Assembly: GCF_030811655.1 (NCBI RefSeq) | Contig: NZ_JAUSRE010000012.1 | Span: forward strand, 1-64,000 | DNA length: 64,000 nucleotides | Reading direction: 5' to 3' | Source of the DNA: Pseudarthrobacter enclensis | GTDB lineage: Bacteria > Actinomycetota > Actinomycetes > Actinomycetales > Micrococcaceae | Shown: piece by piece, positions 34,045 through 43,608 of the stretch | How the letters are laid out: each line of letters begins with the position of its first letter | Position numbering within the stretch: the stretch's first letter is position 1 | The notes under the pieces: generated by a model | Told to the model about the DNA's origin: nothing | Database searches by the model: none | What the model saw: the letters and a program-made list of their open reading frames with translations, nothing else | Translations under genes and position numbers: made by a program

Positions 34045-37000
34045 CTACTTCCGAGCAAATGCCTGCTTCAGCAGGACATCCTGCTCCGCTGCGTGCCGCT
34101 TCATGGACCCGGCGGCCGTGGAGGCCGATGCCGGGCGGGAAACCAGTCGGACGCGGCGGTCAAGGATCTCCGGCAGGTGCAGGCCGATGAACGGCCACGG
34201 GCCCTGGTTGGCGGGCTCATCCTGTGCCCAGACCACCTCTGCGTTCGGGTACTTGGCGAGTTCCGCAGCGATCTCCGCGTGCGGCAGCGGGTAGAGCTGC
34301 TCCACGCGGATGATGGCGGTGGTCTTGTCGCCGGTCTTCTGCCGGGTGGACAGGAGATCGTAGTAGAGGCGCCCCGAGACGAGGAGCACGCGCTCGACGG
34401 CGGTTGCCGGCAGTTGCTCATGCTCACCGATGACGGGACGGAAGGTGCCGTTGGTGAAGTCCTCCACGGAGGAAGCGGCAGCCTTCAGGCGCAGCAGCTG
34501 CTTGGGCGTGAAGATGATCAGCGGCTTGCGCGGGCGGCTGTATGCCTGGCGGCGCAGCAGGTGGAAGTGCGAGGCCGCGGTGGTGGGGTTGGCCACGATC
34601 ATGTTGTCTTCCGCGCACAGCTGCAGGAAGCGTTCGATCCTTGCGGAGGAGTGGTCCGGGCCCTGGCCCTCGTAGCCGTGCGGAAGCATCAGGACCAGCG
34701 AGGAGCGCTGGCCCCACTTCTGCTCGGCCGAGGAGATGAACTCGTCGATGATGGTCTGCGCACCGTTGACGAAGTCACCGAACTGGGCTTCCCACAGGAC
34801 AAGGGCGTCCGGGCGTTCCACCGAGTAGCCGTACTCAAAGCCCATGGCGGCGTATTCCGACAGCAGGGAGTCGTAGATCCACAACTTTGCCTGGTTGTCG
34901 GAAAGGTTGCCCAGCGGCAGCCATTCCTTGCCGTTGGCGCGGTCGTGGAAGACGGCGTGGCGCTGCACGAACGTGCCGCGCCGCGAGTCCTGGCCGGCCA
35001 GGCGTACGGGGACGCCTTCCATGATCAGGGAGCCGAAGGCAGCGATCTCGCCAAAGCCCCAGTCGATGCCGCCCTCGCGCGACATCTGCTCGCGCTTTTC
35101 AAGGAGCTGCTTCAGCTTCGGGTGGACCGTGAAGCCGTCAGGAATTTCGACGTGTGCCTTGCCGATCCTGGCCAGGGTGTCTGCGCTGATGGCAGTGGAG
35201 GACGGTGCGCTGACGCCTGCATCGGACTGCTGGGCCATGGGCCGTTCGATGTCGGACACGGCTGCGGAATCTGCCGTCACGATCGGAATCGGGGAGGTCT
35301 GGGCGGCGTGGGTCTCGGCAAAGACCCGCTCCAGCCGTTCCTGGTAGTCGCGGAGCAGCTGCTCGGCTTCTTCCTCGGTGATGTCTCCACGGCCTATGAG
35401 GGACTCGGTGTACAGCTTGCGGACGGAGCGCTTGGCTTCGATCAGGTTGTACATCAGCGGCTGGGTCATCGAGGGGTCGTCACCCTCGTTGTGGCCGCGG
35501 CGGCGGTAGCAGACCATGTCGATGACAACGTCCTTGTGGAAGCGCTGCCGGAACTCGTAGGCGAGCTGGCCGATGCGGACCACTGCCTCGGGGTCGTCGC
35601 CGTTCACGTGGAAAACCGGTGCCTGGATCATCTTGGCAACATCCGTGGAGTACGTGGACGAGCGCGAGGACGACGGGGCGGTGGTGAAGCCCACCTGGTT
35701 GTTGACCACGATGTGAATGGTGCCGCCGGTGCGGTAACCCCGAAGCTGGGACAGGTTCAGCGTTTCCGCCACAACACCCTGCCCGGCGAAGGCGGCGTCA
35801 CCGTGAACCATGATGGGCAGTACGGGGAACGTTTCGCCCTGGTCCAGGCGGTCCTGCTTGGCGCGGACAATACCTTCGAGCACGGAGTCGACGGCTTCCA
35901 GGTGCGACGGGTTGGCCGCGAGGTAGACCTTGGTCTCCTTGCCATTGTCCGACGTGAAGGTGCCCTCAGTGCCCAGGTGGTACTTGACGTCGCCGGAACC
36001 CTGCACGGAGCGGGGATCCTGGGTGCCCTCAAACTCGCGGAACACCTGGGCGTAGGTCTTGCCTGCGATGTTCGTCAGGACGTTGAGGCGGCCGCGGTGT
36101 GCCATGCCGATGGCAACCTCGTCCAGGCCGTCGTCGGCAGCGTCCGACATGATGGCGTCCAGCAGCGGGATCAGCGACTCGCCCCCTTCGAGGGAGAAGC
36201 GCTTCTGGCCCACGAACTTGGTCTGGAGGAAGGTTTCGAAGGCCTCGGCGGCGTTCAGCTTGGAAACGATGCGCAGCTGCTCTTCCCGGCTGGGCTTGGA
36301 GTAAGGGTGCTCCAGCTGGTCCTGGAACCACTTGCGTTCGGCAGGCTCCTGGATGTGCATGTACTCGATGCCGGTGGTGCGGCAGTAGGCATCGCGCAGA
36401 ACGCCGAGAATGTCGCGGAACTTCAGCATGGGCTTGCCGCCGAAGCCGCCCGTGGGCCACTCGCGGTCCAGGTCCCACAGCGTGAGGCCGTAGGTGAGGA
36501 CGTCGAGGTCGGGGTGCTTGCGCTGGACGTACTCCAGCGGATCGGTATCCGCCATGAGGTGTCCACGCACGCGGAAGGAGTGGATCAGCTGCTGGATGCG
36601 GGCGACCTTGTTGATCTCGTCGGCCGGATCCACCTGCAGGTCGGGGCTCCAGCGGACGGGCTCGTAGGGGATGCGGAGGGCTTCGAAGATCTCGTCGTAG
36701 AAGTTCTGCGCCCCCAGCAGGAGCTGGTGGACCAGCTTGAGGAATTCACCGCTGCCGGCGCCCTGGATGACGCGGTGGTCGTACGTCGAGGTCAGGGTGA
36801 GGACCTTGCTGATGGCGTTCTGGGCGATGATCTTTTCGCTGGCGCCCTGGAACTCAGCGGGGTAGTCAAGGGCGCCGACGCCGATGATGGCAGCCTGGCC
36901 CTTGGAGAGGCGTGGCACGGAGTGCACGGTGCCGATTCCGCCCGGGTTGGTGAGGGACACGGTGGTGCCCTGGTGGTCCTCGGCGGTGAGCTTGCCGTTG

Positions 37001-37854
37001 CGGGCCCGCTTGATGAGGTCCTCGTAGGTGTGCCAGAATTCCGCGAAGTTGAGGGTTTCGGCCTTCTTGATGTTCGGAACCATCAGCAGGCGGCTGCCGT
37101 CGGGCTTGGGCATGTCGATGGCAATGCCGAAATTGACATGTGCCGGCTGCACGGCGACGGGCTTGCCGTCCACCTCGTCGTAGTAGACGTTCATCGACGG
37201 GAACTGGGAGAGCGCCCGGATCACGGCGTAGCCGATGAGGTGGGTGAAGGAAACCTTGCCGCCGCGGGCGCGGGCAAGGTTGGAGTTGATGACCACCCGG
37301 TTGTCGATGAGCAGCTTGGCCGGAATGGCGCGGACGCTGGTGGCGGTGGGCACCTCGAGGCTGGTGACCATGTTGGTGGCGATCGCTTTGGCCGGTCCGC
37401 GAAGGACGGAGACAACGTCTTCCTCGGGAGCGGTGGGAGCCTTGACGTTCTTGGGCAGCTGGGCCGGGATGGGCTGCGAGCCGGTGCCGGCTTCGGTCTT
37501 CTTGCCGCCGTCGCGCGCTTCCGTGGCGGGGGCCTTCTTGACGGGGGCTGCTGCCGGTGCGGCAGGCGCCGGGGCAGCGGCAGCGGGCGGTGCGGGGGGA
37601 GCGGCGGGGGCTGCGGCCGGCGACGCTGCCGGGGCCTGCTTTACGACGGGAAGTTCCCGCGTGGGAGGGTTGGCGGCATGCGCGGAATTTCCATTGGAAG
37701 AAGAACCGTTGCCCGAGTCGAAGGATTCAAACAGGGGCCACCACTTGGTGTCCACGGCGTTCTTGTCCTGTTGGTACTGCTCGTACAGTTCGTCAACGAG
37801 CCACTCGTTTCCGCCAAATTCCTCTGGTAGACGGTGGCTTGGCTGCTCTGGCAC
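34045..37854 (-). CDS. kgd: Multifunctional 2-oxoglutarate dehydrogenase (Kgd/OdhA, E2-E1 fusion)
   Basis: This is a TCA-cycle enzyme of 1269 residues. An N-terminal segment (PEEFGGNEWLVDELYEQYQQ) and a Pro/Ala linker are followed by an E2-like acyltransferase domain (residues about 150-370; catalytic His in STYDHRVIQG) and a complete ThDP-dependent E1 domain (GMAHRGRLNVLTN, HGDAAFAGQGVVAETLNL, VNNQVGFTTAP). There is no lipoyl domain, as in the mycobacterial and corynebacterial enzymes, which use the lipoyl E2 of pyruvate dehydrogenase and are inhibited by the FHA protein GarA/OdhI. GTG 37854 has GGAAGAGG upstream. It is a single-gene transcript with its own terminator. Confidence 0.95.
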   Translation of the reverse strand: MPEQPSHRLPEEFGGNEWLVDELYEQYQQDKNAVDTKWWPLFESFDSGNGSSSNGNSAHAANPPTRELPVVKQAPAASPAAAPAAPPAPPAAAAPAPAAPAAAPVKKAPATEARDGGKKTEAGTGSQPIPAQLPKNVKAPTAPEEDVVSVLRGPAKAIATNMVTSLEVPTATSVRAIPAKLLIDNRVVINSNLARARGGKVSFTHLIGYAVIRALSQFPSMNVYYDEVDGKPVAVQPAHVNFGIAIDMPKPDGSRLLMVPNIKKAETLNFAEFWHTYEDLIKRARNGKLTAEDHQGTTVSLTNPGGIGTVHSVPRLSKGQAAIIGVGALDYPAEFQGASEKIIAQNAISKVLTLTSTYDHRVIQGAGSGEFLKLVHQLLLGAQNFYDEIFEALRIPYEPVRWSPDLQVDPADEINKVARIQQLIHSFRVRGHLMADTDPLEYVQRKHPDLDVLTYGLTLWDLDREWPTGGFGGKPMLKFRDILGVLRDAYCRTTGIEYMHIQEPAERKWFQDQLEHPYSKPSREEQLRIVSKLNAAEAFETFLQTKFVGQKRFSLEGGESLIPLLDAIMSDAADDGLDEVAIGMAHRGRLNVLTNIAGKTYAQVFREFEGTQDPRSVQGSGDVKYHLGTEGTFTSDNGKETKVYLAANPSHLEAVDSVLEGIVRAKQDRLDQGETFPVLPIMVHGDAAFAGQGVVAETLNLSQLRGYRTGGTIHIVVNNQVGFTTAPSSSRSSTYSTDVAKMIQAPVFHVNGDDPEAVVRIGQLAYEFRQRFHKDVVIDMVCYRRRGHNEGDDPSMTQPLMYNLIEAKRSVRKLYTESLIGRGDITEEEAEQLLRDYQERLERVFAETHAAQTSPIPIVTADSAAVSDIERPMAQQSDAGVSAPSSTAISADTLARIGKAHVEIPDGFTVHPKLKQLLEKREQMSREGGIDWGFGEIAAFGSLIMEGVPVRLAGQDSRRGTFVQRHAVFHDRANGKEWLPLGNLSDNQAKLWIYDSLLSEYAAMGFEYGYSVERPDALVLWEAQFGDFVNGAQTIIDEFISSAEQKWGQRSSLVLMLPHGYEGQGPDHSSARIERFLQLCAEDNMIVANPTTAASHFHLLRRQAYSRPRKPLIIFTPKQLLRLKAAASSVEDFTNGTFRPVIGEHEQLPATAVERVLLVSGRLYYDLLSTRQKTGDKTTAIIRVEQLYPLPHAEIAAELAKYPNAEVVWAQDEPANQGPWPFIGLHLPEILDRRVRLVSRPASASTAAGSMKRHAAEQDVLLKQAFARK

Positions 37855-38398
37855 TTGAAATACGCCTCTTCCATGAGTTTGATTTCTCTTTGGCCCCCCG
37901 GTGCTTCAGCACTACGTTCGAACCAGTCTCTGTCCGCTGAACCCGGACCTTTGCAAGTCTAGTGAGCATTCTGTGTTAACTGCCAATAAGGGTGACCCAA
38001 ATCATGAAGTGACGAACCGGGGCCGAAATATAGGGGCCGGACGGTCAGTGGCGGGGCGGGGCGGGACGCTGGATGCTCCTCTTTAAAGCGCCGGCCTGCG
38101 GCCTCGATGCGGTCCGGCGGCAGGGGCGCTCCTGTAGACTGAAATTCTTATGGACAGTAAATCTAGGTGCCGGCCTGGGCGCTGTCAGCGGAGCTCCAAG
38201 AGAAGCGCCGCGCAGTCCGCCCCCAGAGCCGGCAAACCCCGACAACGCGCCCATCACCAGCCAACGGCCCAGCTTGCCGCAGCCCGCACGGGCCAGGCAT
38301 CGGCATCTGCCGACCATCCTCCGCCGGGACGAAACAGCTTTTCCCCCTTCCAGATGACCGGCATCCGGTCATCCTCAATATCCCAGGCGGGATGTTGA
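37855..38398. other. Intergenic region between kgd and the CNNM genes
   Basis: No firm gene is seen. A possible kgd promoter on the minus strand is TTGGCA with TAGACT about 19 bases apart near 37960-38000. On the plus strand TAGACT at 38135-38140 stands nine bases before an open frame of 82 codons (38150-38398) that ends right against the next gene. Its codon use is not clearly coding. A perfect hairpin GATGACCGG/CCGGTCATC lies at 38353-38373. Confidence 0.5.
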
Positions 38399-39733
38399 AT
38401 GGAGTGGCTTCTCCTCGCAGCAGGCCTGCTGCTGATCGCCGGCACCGGGTTCTTCGTGGCCGTCGAGTTCTCCCTCATCGCCCTGGACCAGCCCACCGTC
38501 CAGCGTGCAATTGACGACGGCGACACCCGCGCAGTGCCTTTGCTGGCCTGCCTTAAGTCCCTGTCCACGCAGCTGTCCAGCTGCCAGCTCGGCATTACCC
38601 TGACCACCTTGCTCACCGGTTATGTCATGGAACCGTCCGTGGGCCACCTGCTCGAAGTGCCGCTGGCCGCCGTCGGACTTCCCGACGTGGCGGTGCAGTC
38701 CGTCTCGCTGATCCTGGCGATGGTGGTGGCAACACTGTTGTCCATGCTCCTCGGCGAACTGGTGCCCAAGAACATGGCCATTGCGCTTGCGTTCCCGGTG
38801 GGCCGGGCGCTGGCCGGCCCGCAGCTGGTGTTCACCACCATCTTCAAGCCCGCTATCCTGCTCCTCAACGGGTTTTCCAACAGAATCCTGAACGTCTTCG
38901 GGGTGGAAGCCAAAGAGGAGATTTCCGGTGCACGCACGCCTGCGGAGCTTGCCTCGCTGGTACGCAGGTCCGCCGCAATGGGAACCCTCGACGCCGGGAC
39001 CGCCAACTTCATCGCCCGGACGTTGAACTTTTCCACGCGGACCGCGGCTGACGTGATGACGCCCCGTATCAGACTGGAGACGATTGACGCGGACCAGCCG
39101 GTGTCGGATGTGGTGGATGCGGCACGCAGGACCGGGTATTCGCGGTTCCCCGTCATTGGCGAGTCCGCCGATGACATCCGGGGGCTGGTGCACGTCAAAA
39201 AGGCCGTTGCTGTTCCCTCGGAACGCCGGCAAAACCTCGAGGCGGGCGCCATCATGACCGAGGTCCTGCGCGTGCCCGAGACCATCCACCTTGATGCGCT
39301 GCTGGCGGAGCTCCGGGAGGGAAACCTGCAGCTGGCCGTGGTGCTGGACGAATACGGCGGAACCGCCGGCATTGCCACCCTTGAGGACCTGGTGGAGGAG
39401 ATTGTGGGCGAGGTGGCGGACGAACACGATCGGGTCCGTCCCGGACTCCTGCAAAGTGCTTCCGGTGACTGGTACTTTCCCGGCCTCCTTCGGCCGGATG
39501 AGCTGTCCGAGCAGATCCCTGGGTTGACCGTCCCGGACGAGGCGGCCTACGAAACAGTGGGCGGCTACGTCATGAGCAAACTCGGCAGGATTGCGGTGGT
39601 GGGCGATACCGTCCCGGTGAACGGCGGGACCCTCATCGTCACCAGGATGGACGGCCGAAGGATCGACCGCATCTGCTTCCACCCCTCGGAAGAACCGGCC
39701 AAGCATGACGCCGATGACAGGAGCAGGCCATGA
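38399..39733 (+). CDS. CNNM/CorC-type membrane protein with CBS domains, first of pair
   Basis: This 444-residue protein of the hemolysin (CNNM, CorB) family has a DUF21 membrane domain (residues about 1-190, four hydrophobic stretches, with GELVPKN), two CBS domains (about 210-330, with TRTAADVMTPRIRL and VVLDEYGGTAG) and a CorC_HlyC domain (about 345-430). These proteins are linked to magnesium or cobalt efflux or to magnesium sensing. ATG 38399 follows a possible upstream reading frame without a gap. The stop overlaps the next start as ATGA. Confidence 0.88.
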   Translation: MEWLLLAAGLLLIAGTGFFVAVEFSLIALDQPTVQRAIDDGDTRAVPLLACLKSLSTQLSSCQLGITLTTLLTGYVMEPSVGHLLEVPLAAVGLPDVAVQSVSLILAMVVATLLSMLLGELVPKNMAIALAFPVGRALAGPQLVFTTIFKPAILLLNGFSNRILNVFGVEAKEEISGARTPAELASLVRRSAAMGTLDAGTANFIARTLNFSTRTAADVMTPRIRLETIDADQPVSDVVDAARRTGYSRFPVIGESADDIRGLVHVKKAVAVPSERRQNLEAGAIMTEVLRVPETIHLDALLAELREGNLQLAVVLDEYGGTAGIATLEDLVEEIVGEVADEHDRVRPGLLQSASGDWYFPGLLRPDELSEQIPGLTVPDEAAYETVGGYVMSKLGRIAVVGDTVPVNGGTLIVTRMDGRRIDRICFHPSEEPAKHDADDRSRP

Positions 39734-40800
39734 GCGACTGGGCCGGAATACTTTGGCTGGGCTTCCTCCTGCTCGGCAACGCCTTTTTCGTCGCTGCCGA
39801 ATTTGCCATCATGTCCGCACGCCGCAGCCAGATTGAGCCACTGGCCGACACGGGGTCCAAGCGAGCCCAGACCACCCTGCGTGCCATGGAGAACGTCTCC
39901 CTGATGCTGGCCTGTGCGCAGTTGGGCATCACCGTCTGCTCACTGCTGATCCTGCTGGTGGCGGAACCGGCGATACACCACCTCCTCGCCGGCCCCATCG
40001 AGACGGTGGGCCTGCCCGCGGAAGCGGCGGACGTAGCCGCCTTCGCCGTGGCGTTGATGCTGGTGACCTTCCTGCATGTCACGTTCGGCGAGATGGTGCC
40101 CAAGAACATCTCGGTGTCCGTGGCGGACAAAGCGGCGCTGTTCCTGGCGCCGCCGCTGCTGTTCATCTCCCGGCTGGTCCATCCCGTCATCTCTGTCCTC
40201 AACTGGACCGCCAACCACATGCTGAAGTTGGTGCGGATTGAGCCGAAGGACGAGGTGACATCCTCCTTCACCCTGGAGGAAGTGCAGTCGATCGTGCAGG
40301 AGTCCACCCGCCATGGCCTGGTGGACGACGACGCGGGCCTCATCACCGGCGCGCTCGAGTTCTCGGAGCACACGGCGGAGGACATCATGGTGCCGCTGGA
40401 AAACCTGGTCATGCTGCCGGCTTCCACTACCCCGGTGGAGTTCGAAAAAGCCGTCAGCCGGACCGGTTTCTCCCGGTTCCCCATGCTGGACGATGAGGAC
40501 CTGCTGTACGGCTACCTCCACGTCAAGGACGTGTTGTCCATCCCCGAGTCTGCCTATGGCCTGCCCATTGCCGAGGCCAGGGTACGGTCACTGGCCAACC
40601 TGGCTTTGGGGGACGAGATCGAGAAGGCCATGTCGGTGATGCAGCGGACCGGTTCCCACCTTGCCCGGGTCATCGGCCCGGACGGCAATACCCGGGGCGT
40701 CCTCTTCCTTGAGGACGTGATCGAACAGTTGGTCGGTGAGATCCGGGACGCAACCCAGGCGACGGGCATCCGGCGCCTGGGCCAATCCAACGGCGGCTGA
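39730..40800 (+). CDS. CNNM/CorC-type membrane protein, second of pair
   Basis: This 356-residue paralogue of the preceding gene has a DUF21 domain (AEFAIMSARRSQI, MVPKNISVS) and two CBS domains (DIMVPLENLVM, LFLEDVIEQLVGEI). It is shorter and lacks a clear CorC_HlyC domain at the C-terminus. In actinobacteria two such genes often lie together and may form heteromers. The start overlaps the upstream stop at 39730. Confidence 0.88.
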   Translation: MSDWAGILWLGFLLLGNAFFVAAEFAIMSARRSQIEPLADTGSKRAQTTLRAMENVSLMLACAQLGITVCSLLILLVAEPAIHHLLAGPIETVGLPAEAADVAAFAVALMLVTFLHVTFGEMVPKNISVSVADKAALFLAPPLLFISRLVHPVISVLNWTANHMLKLVRIEPKDEVTSSFTLEEVQSIVQESTRHGLVDDDAGLITGALEFSEHTAEDIMVPLENLVMLPASTTPVEFEKAVSRTGFSRFPMLDDEDLLYGYLHVKDVLSIPESAYGLPIAEARVRSLANLALGDEIEKAMSVMQRTGSHLARVIGPDGNTRGVLFLEDVIEQLVGEIRDATQATGIRRLGQSNGG

Positions 40801-40807
40801 CAGCGGT

Positions 40808-40833
40808 ACGCCCCTCCCGGAGGGGAGGGGCGT
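40808..40833 (+). terminator. Terminator after the CNNM pair
   Basis: ACGCCCCTCC pairs with GGAGGGGCGT in a ten-base stem, followed by TTGCC. It separates the CNNM operon from the zinc operon. Confidence 0.65.
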
Positions 40834-40872
40834 TGCCATGCCAAGGCCCGCGTCCCCGGACGCCTGGAAGCT

Positions 40873-40893
40873 AAATAGGAATCATTCGCATTT
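40873..40893 (+). promoter_or_regulatory. Zur operator of the zinc operon
   Basis: AAATAGGAATCATTCGCATTT is an AT-rich island in a GC-rich genome. The central GAATCATTC is a perfect palindrome and AAAT and ATTT flank it, as in actinobacterial Zur boxes with core AATNATT. It overlaps a TATAGG-type -10 just downstream (40896-40902), so zinc-loaded Zur would block RNA polymerase. Confidence 0.72.
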
Positions 40894-40942
40894 AGGTATA
40901 GGCTGGTGATGTTGCCACCCCATCTGTGAACTGAGGTCTTCC

Positions 40943-41911
40943 GTGCGCCGTCCAGCCGCTGCCAGCTCTTTCCTTGCCGCCCTTGCAGGTTTTGGCCTTC
41001 TGCTGACTGGCTGCGGCTCCCAGTCTTCGCAGACCCAGGAGGCGGTGCAGGGAATCAACGTCGTGGCTTCCACCAACGTTTATGGCGACATCGCCAGAAC
41101 CATTGGCGGAGACAAGGTCAAGGTCACCGCGATTATTAACAATGCCGCCCAGGATCCGCACTCCTACGAGGCGAGCGCCCAGGACCGGCTGGCCGTTTCC
41201 AAGGCGCAGCTCATCATCGAAAACGGCGGCGGCTACGACGGCTTTCTTCACACCCTGGTGGAAAGCAGCAAGCCTGGCAATGCTTCGGTGCTGACCGCCG
41301 TCGACATCTCGGGGCTTGCCCATCCTGCGGAATCCGGGGCCGGGCCGTCGGCGACCGGCACGGCGGACGCACACGACCACGGCGACATCAACGAGCACGT
41401 CTGGTACAGCCTGCCGGCCATGGAGCGGGTGGCCGACAGCATCGAGGCCAAGCTGTCCGCGCTGGATCCCGGCTCTGCCGCTGCGTTCTCAGCCAACGCT
41501 GAATCATTCAAGTCCTCCCTCGCCGGGCTGCAGTCCAAGGTGGACGCGGTCAAGGCTGCTGCGGCGAACGGGAAGGTGGCCGTGACGGAGCCCGTCCCGT
41601 TATACCTGCTGCAGGACGCGGGCCTGGTGAACGCAACGCCCGTGCAATACACGGCAGCCATTGAAGAAGGCAGCGACGTTCCGCCCGCAGTCATGAAGGA
41701 GGCCACGGATCTGGTGGCATCCAGGGCGGTGCGCTTCCTTGCCTACAACGCCCAAACGGAAGGCCCGCAGACGGAGGCCCTGAAGAAGGCGGCCGAAGGG
41801 GCGGGTGTGCCGGTGGTTGATTTCACCGAGACACTGCCCGAAGGCAAGACCTACCTGCAGTGGATGGCGGACAATGTGAACAACATCAGCAAGGTTCTGG
41901 AGACAAAATAG
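40943..41911 (+). CDS. znuA: Zinc ABC transporter substrate-binding lipoprotein
   Basis: This 322-residue cluster A-I (TroA/ZnuA) binding protein is a lipoprotein (signal peptide and lipobox LLTGC at about 18-22). Metal ligands are probably His in DPHSYE, His in DINEHVWY, Glu in EEGS and Asp in VVDFTET. A short His/Asp run (ADAHDHGD) fits zinc. GTG 40943 was taken. It begins an operon with the ATPase and permease genes, controlled by the Zur box upstream. Confidence 0.9.
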   Translation: MRRPAAASSFLAALAGFGLLLTGCGSQSSQTQEAVQGINVVASTNVYGDIARTIGGDKVKVTAIINNAAQDPHSYEASAQDRLAVSKAQLIIENGGGYDGFLHTLVESSKPGNASVLTAVDISGLAHPAESGAGPSATGTADAHDHGDINEHVWYSLPAMERVADSIEAKLSALDPGSAAAFSANAESFKSSLAGLQSKVDAVKAAAANGKVAVTEPVPLYLLQDAGLVNATPVQYTAAIEEGSDVPPAVMKEATDLVASRAVRFLAYNAQTEGPQTEALKKAAEGAGVPVVDFTETLPEGKTYLQWMADNVNNISKVLETK

Positions 41912-42724
41912 GTGGAATCCGTCGTCAGCCTCAAAGGGGCGTGCCTCAAGTTCGGCCAGCGCACGCTCTGGGAGGACCTGGACCTGGACATCAGGCCCGG
42001 AGAGTTCTTCGCCGTGCTCGGCCCCAACGGCAGCGGAAAGACAAGCTTCCTGAAGGTCCTGCTTGGCCTGCAGAAACTGCATTCAGGACAGGCGGAGCTG
42101 GGCGGTCGTCCGGTGGAACGCGGCAGCAGCCTGATCGGCTACATACCCCAGCAGAAGTCCTTCCCGCCGGACACCCCCATGCGTGCACGCGACCTGGTGG
42201 CCCTGGGAGTGGACGGCCACCGGTGGGGAATCAGACTGCAACCCGGTAGAACCAACCGAAAAGTGGACCAGCTGCTGGAGATGGTGGGAGCTTCCGACTA
42301 CGCCAAGGTCCCGGTGGGCCAGCTCTCCGGCGGAGAGCAGCAGCGCCTCCGCGTGGCGCAGGCCCTGGCCACGGGCCCGCAGGTCCTGCTCTGCGACGAG
42401 CCGCTGCTGTCCCTCGACCTGCACCACCAGCAGGCAGTCAGCGCCCTCATCCATCAGCAAAGCCGCGAACACGACACCGCCGTAGTATTCGTCACCCACG
42501 AAATTAACCCGATCATCGAATATGTGGACCGGGTGCTCTACCTGGCGGGGGGACGTTTCCGTGTGGGGACGCCGGACGAGGTCATGACCACTGAAGTGCT
42601 CTCGGACCTCTACGGCAGCAACGTGGAGGTCATCCACGCCAACGGCCGGATCGTCGTCGTCGGGCTGCCCGACGCCACAACGCACCACCACGGAGCCGAT
42701 TCGCTGGCGGGGGAGGTGGCCTGA
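41912..42724 (+). CDS. znuC: Zinc ABC transporter ATPase
   Basis: This is the 270-residue ATPase of the zinc importer. Walker A is GPNGSGKTSF at about 35-44, the signature is [13 protein letters not shown] and Walker B is VLLCDEPLLSLD. GTG 41912 follows the znuA stop without a gap. The last residues include HHHGAD. The stop overlaps the permease start at 42724. Confidence 0.92.
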   Translation: MESVVSLKGACLKFGQRTLWEDLDLDIRPGEFFAVLGPNGSGKTSFLKVLLGLQKLHSGQAELGGRPVERGSSLIGYIPQQKSFPPDTPMRARDLVALGVDGHRWGIRLQPGRTNRKVDQLLEMVGASDYAKVPVGQLSGGEQQRLRVAQALATGPQVLLCDEPLLSLDLHHQQAVSALIHQQSREHDTAVVFVTHEINPIIEYVDRVLYLAGGRFRVGTPDEVMTTEVLSDLYGSNVEVIHANGRIVVVGLPDATTHHHGADSLAGEVA

Positions 42725-43608
42725 TGGACGTGGACAGCATTCTTGGCGCCATCTTCAACTTCGACAACTACGGCGAACTGCTGGTCCTGGTCCAGAACTC
42801 CATCTGGGCCGGCGCCATCCTTGGCCTCCTTGGCGGCCTGGTGGGAACGTTCGTGATGAAGCGGGACCTTGCCTTCGCGGTCCACGGCATCTCCGAATTG
42901 TCCTTCGCCGGGGCGGCTTTCGCCCTGCTGGTCGGCGCGGACGTGGTGTTTGGCTCGCTGATCGGGTCGGTGGCCGCTGCCCTGCTGCTGGGCGTTATGG
43001 GGGTACGGGCGCGGGACAAGAACTCCATCATCGGTGTCATCATGCCCTTCGGCCTGGGCCTTGGAATCCTTTTCCTGTCGCTGTACCAAGGCCGCGCCGC
43101 CAACAAGTTTGGCCTGCTGACCGGGCAGATCGTGTCGGTGGACACGGTCCAGCTGCAGGCACTGGCCGGCACCGCCGTCGTCATCATGCTTGTATTGCTG
43201 GCAATATGGCGCCCCCTGAACTTTGCCAGCGTGGACCCCGACCTTGCCGAGGCCAGGGGAGTGCCGGTCCGCACCCTCGCGGTGGTGTTCATGATCGTGC
43301 TCGGCGTCAGCGTGGCGCTGTCCATCCAAGTGGTGGGCGCCCTGCTGGTACTCGCCCTGCTGATCACTCCGGCAGCCGCGGCCCTGCGTGTCACGTCCTC
43401 GCCGGTCGCAGCAGTGGTCCTGAGTGTCGTCTTCGCGGTCAGCGCAACGGTGGGCGGAATCCTGCTGGCGCTGGGCGGACGGATACCCATCAGCCCCTAC
43501 GTGACCACGTTGTCATTCCTGATCTACGTGGTGTGCCGGGTCATCGGGTCGGTGCGGTCTGCCCGGGGGATGAACGGACGCGTCCTTACAGCTTCCCGGA
43601 AGCCTTAA
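42724..43608 (+). CDS. znuB: Zinc ABC transporter permease
   Basis: This is a 294-residue membrane protein of the ABC-3 family with about eight hydrophobic helices (for example AGAILGLLGGLVGTFVM, FGLGLGILFLSLYQG and LLVLALLITPAAAALR). It is the channel of the zinc importer. It overlaps the ATPase stop by one base and ends 23 bases inside the convergent zur gene, so the two 3' ends are interleaved. Confidence 0.92.
   Translation: MDVDSILGAIFNFDNYGELLVLVQNSIWAGAILGLLGGLVGTFVMKRDLAFAVHGISELSFAGAAFALLVGADVVFGSLIGSVAAALLLGVMGVRARDKNSIIGVIMPFGLGLGILFLSLYQGRAANKFGLLTGQIVSVDTVQLQALAGTAVVIMLVLLAIWRPLNFASVDPDLAEARGVPVRTLAVVFMIVLGVSVALSIQVVGALLVLALLITPAAAALRVTSSPVAAVVLSVVFAVSATVGGILLALGGRIPISPYVTTLSFLIYVVCRVIGSVRSARGMNGRVLTASRKP

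Noticed and set aside
34093..37830. A 1245-codon open frame antisense to kgd
   Set aside because: Long antisense frames are common opposite GC-rich genes with strong third-position G/C bias. The sense strand encodes a full Kgd with all motifs; the antisense product shows no domain.
38100..38398. Mg (M-box) riboswitch ahead of the CNNM genes
   Set aside because: The conserved M-box blocks were not found by eye; a covariance search would settle it.
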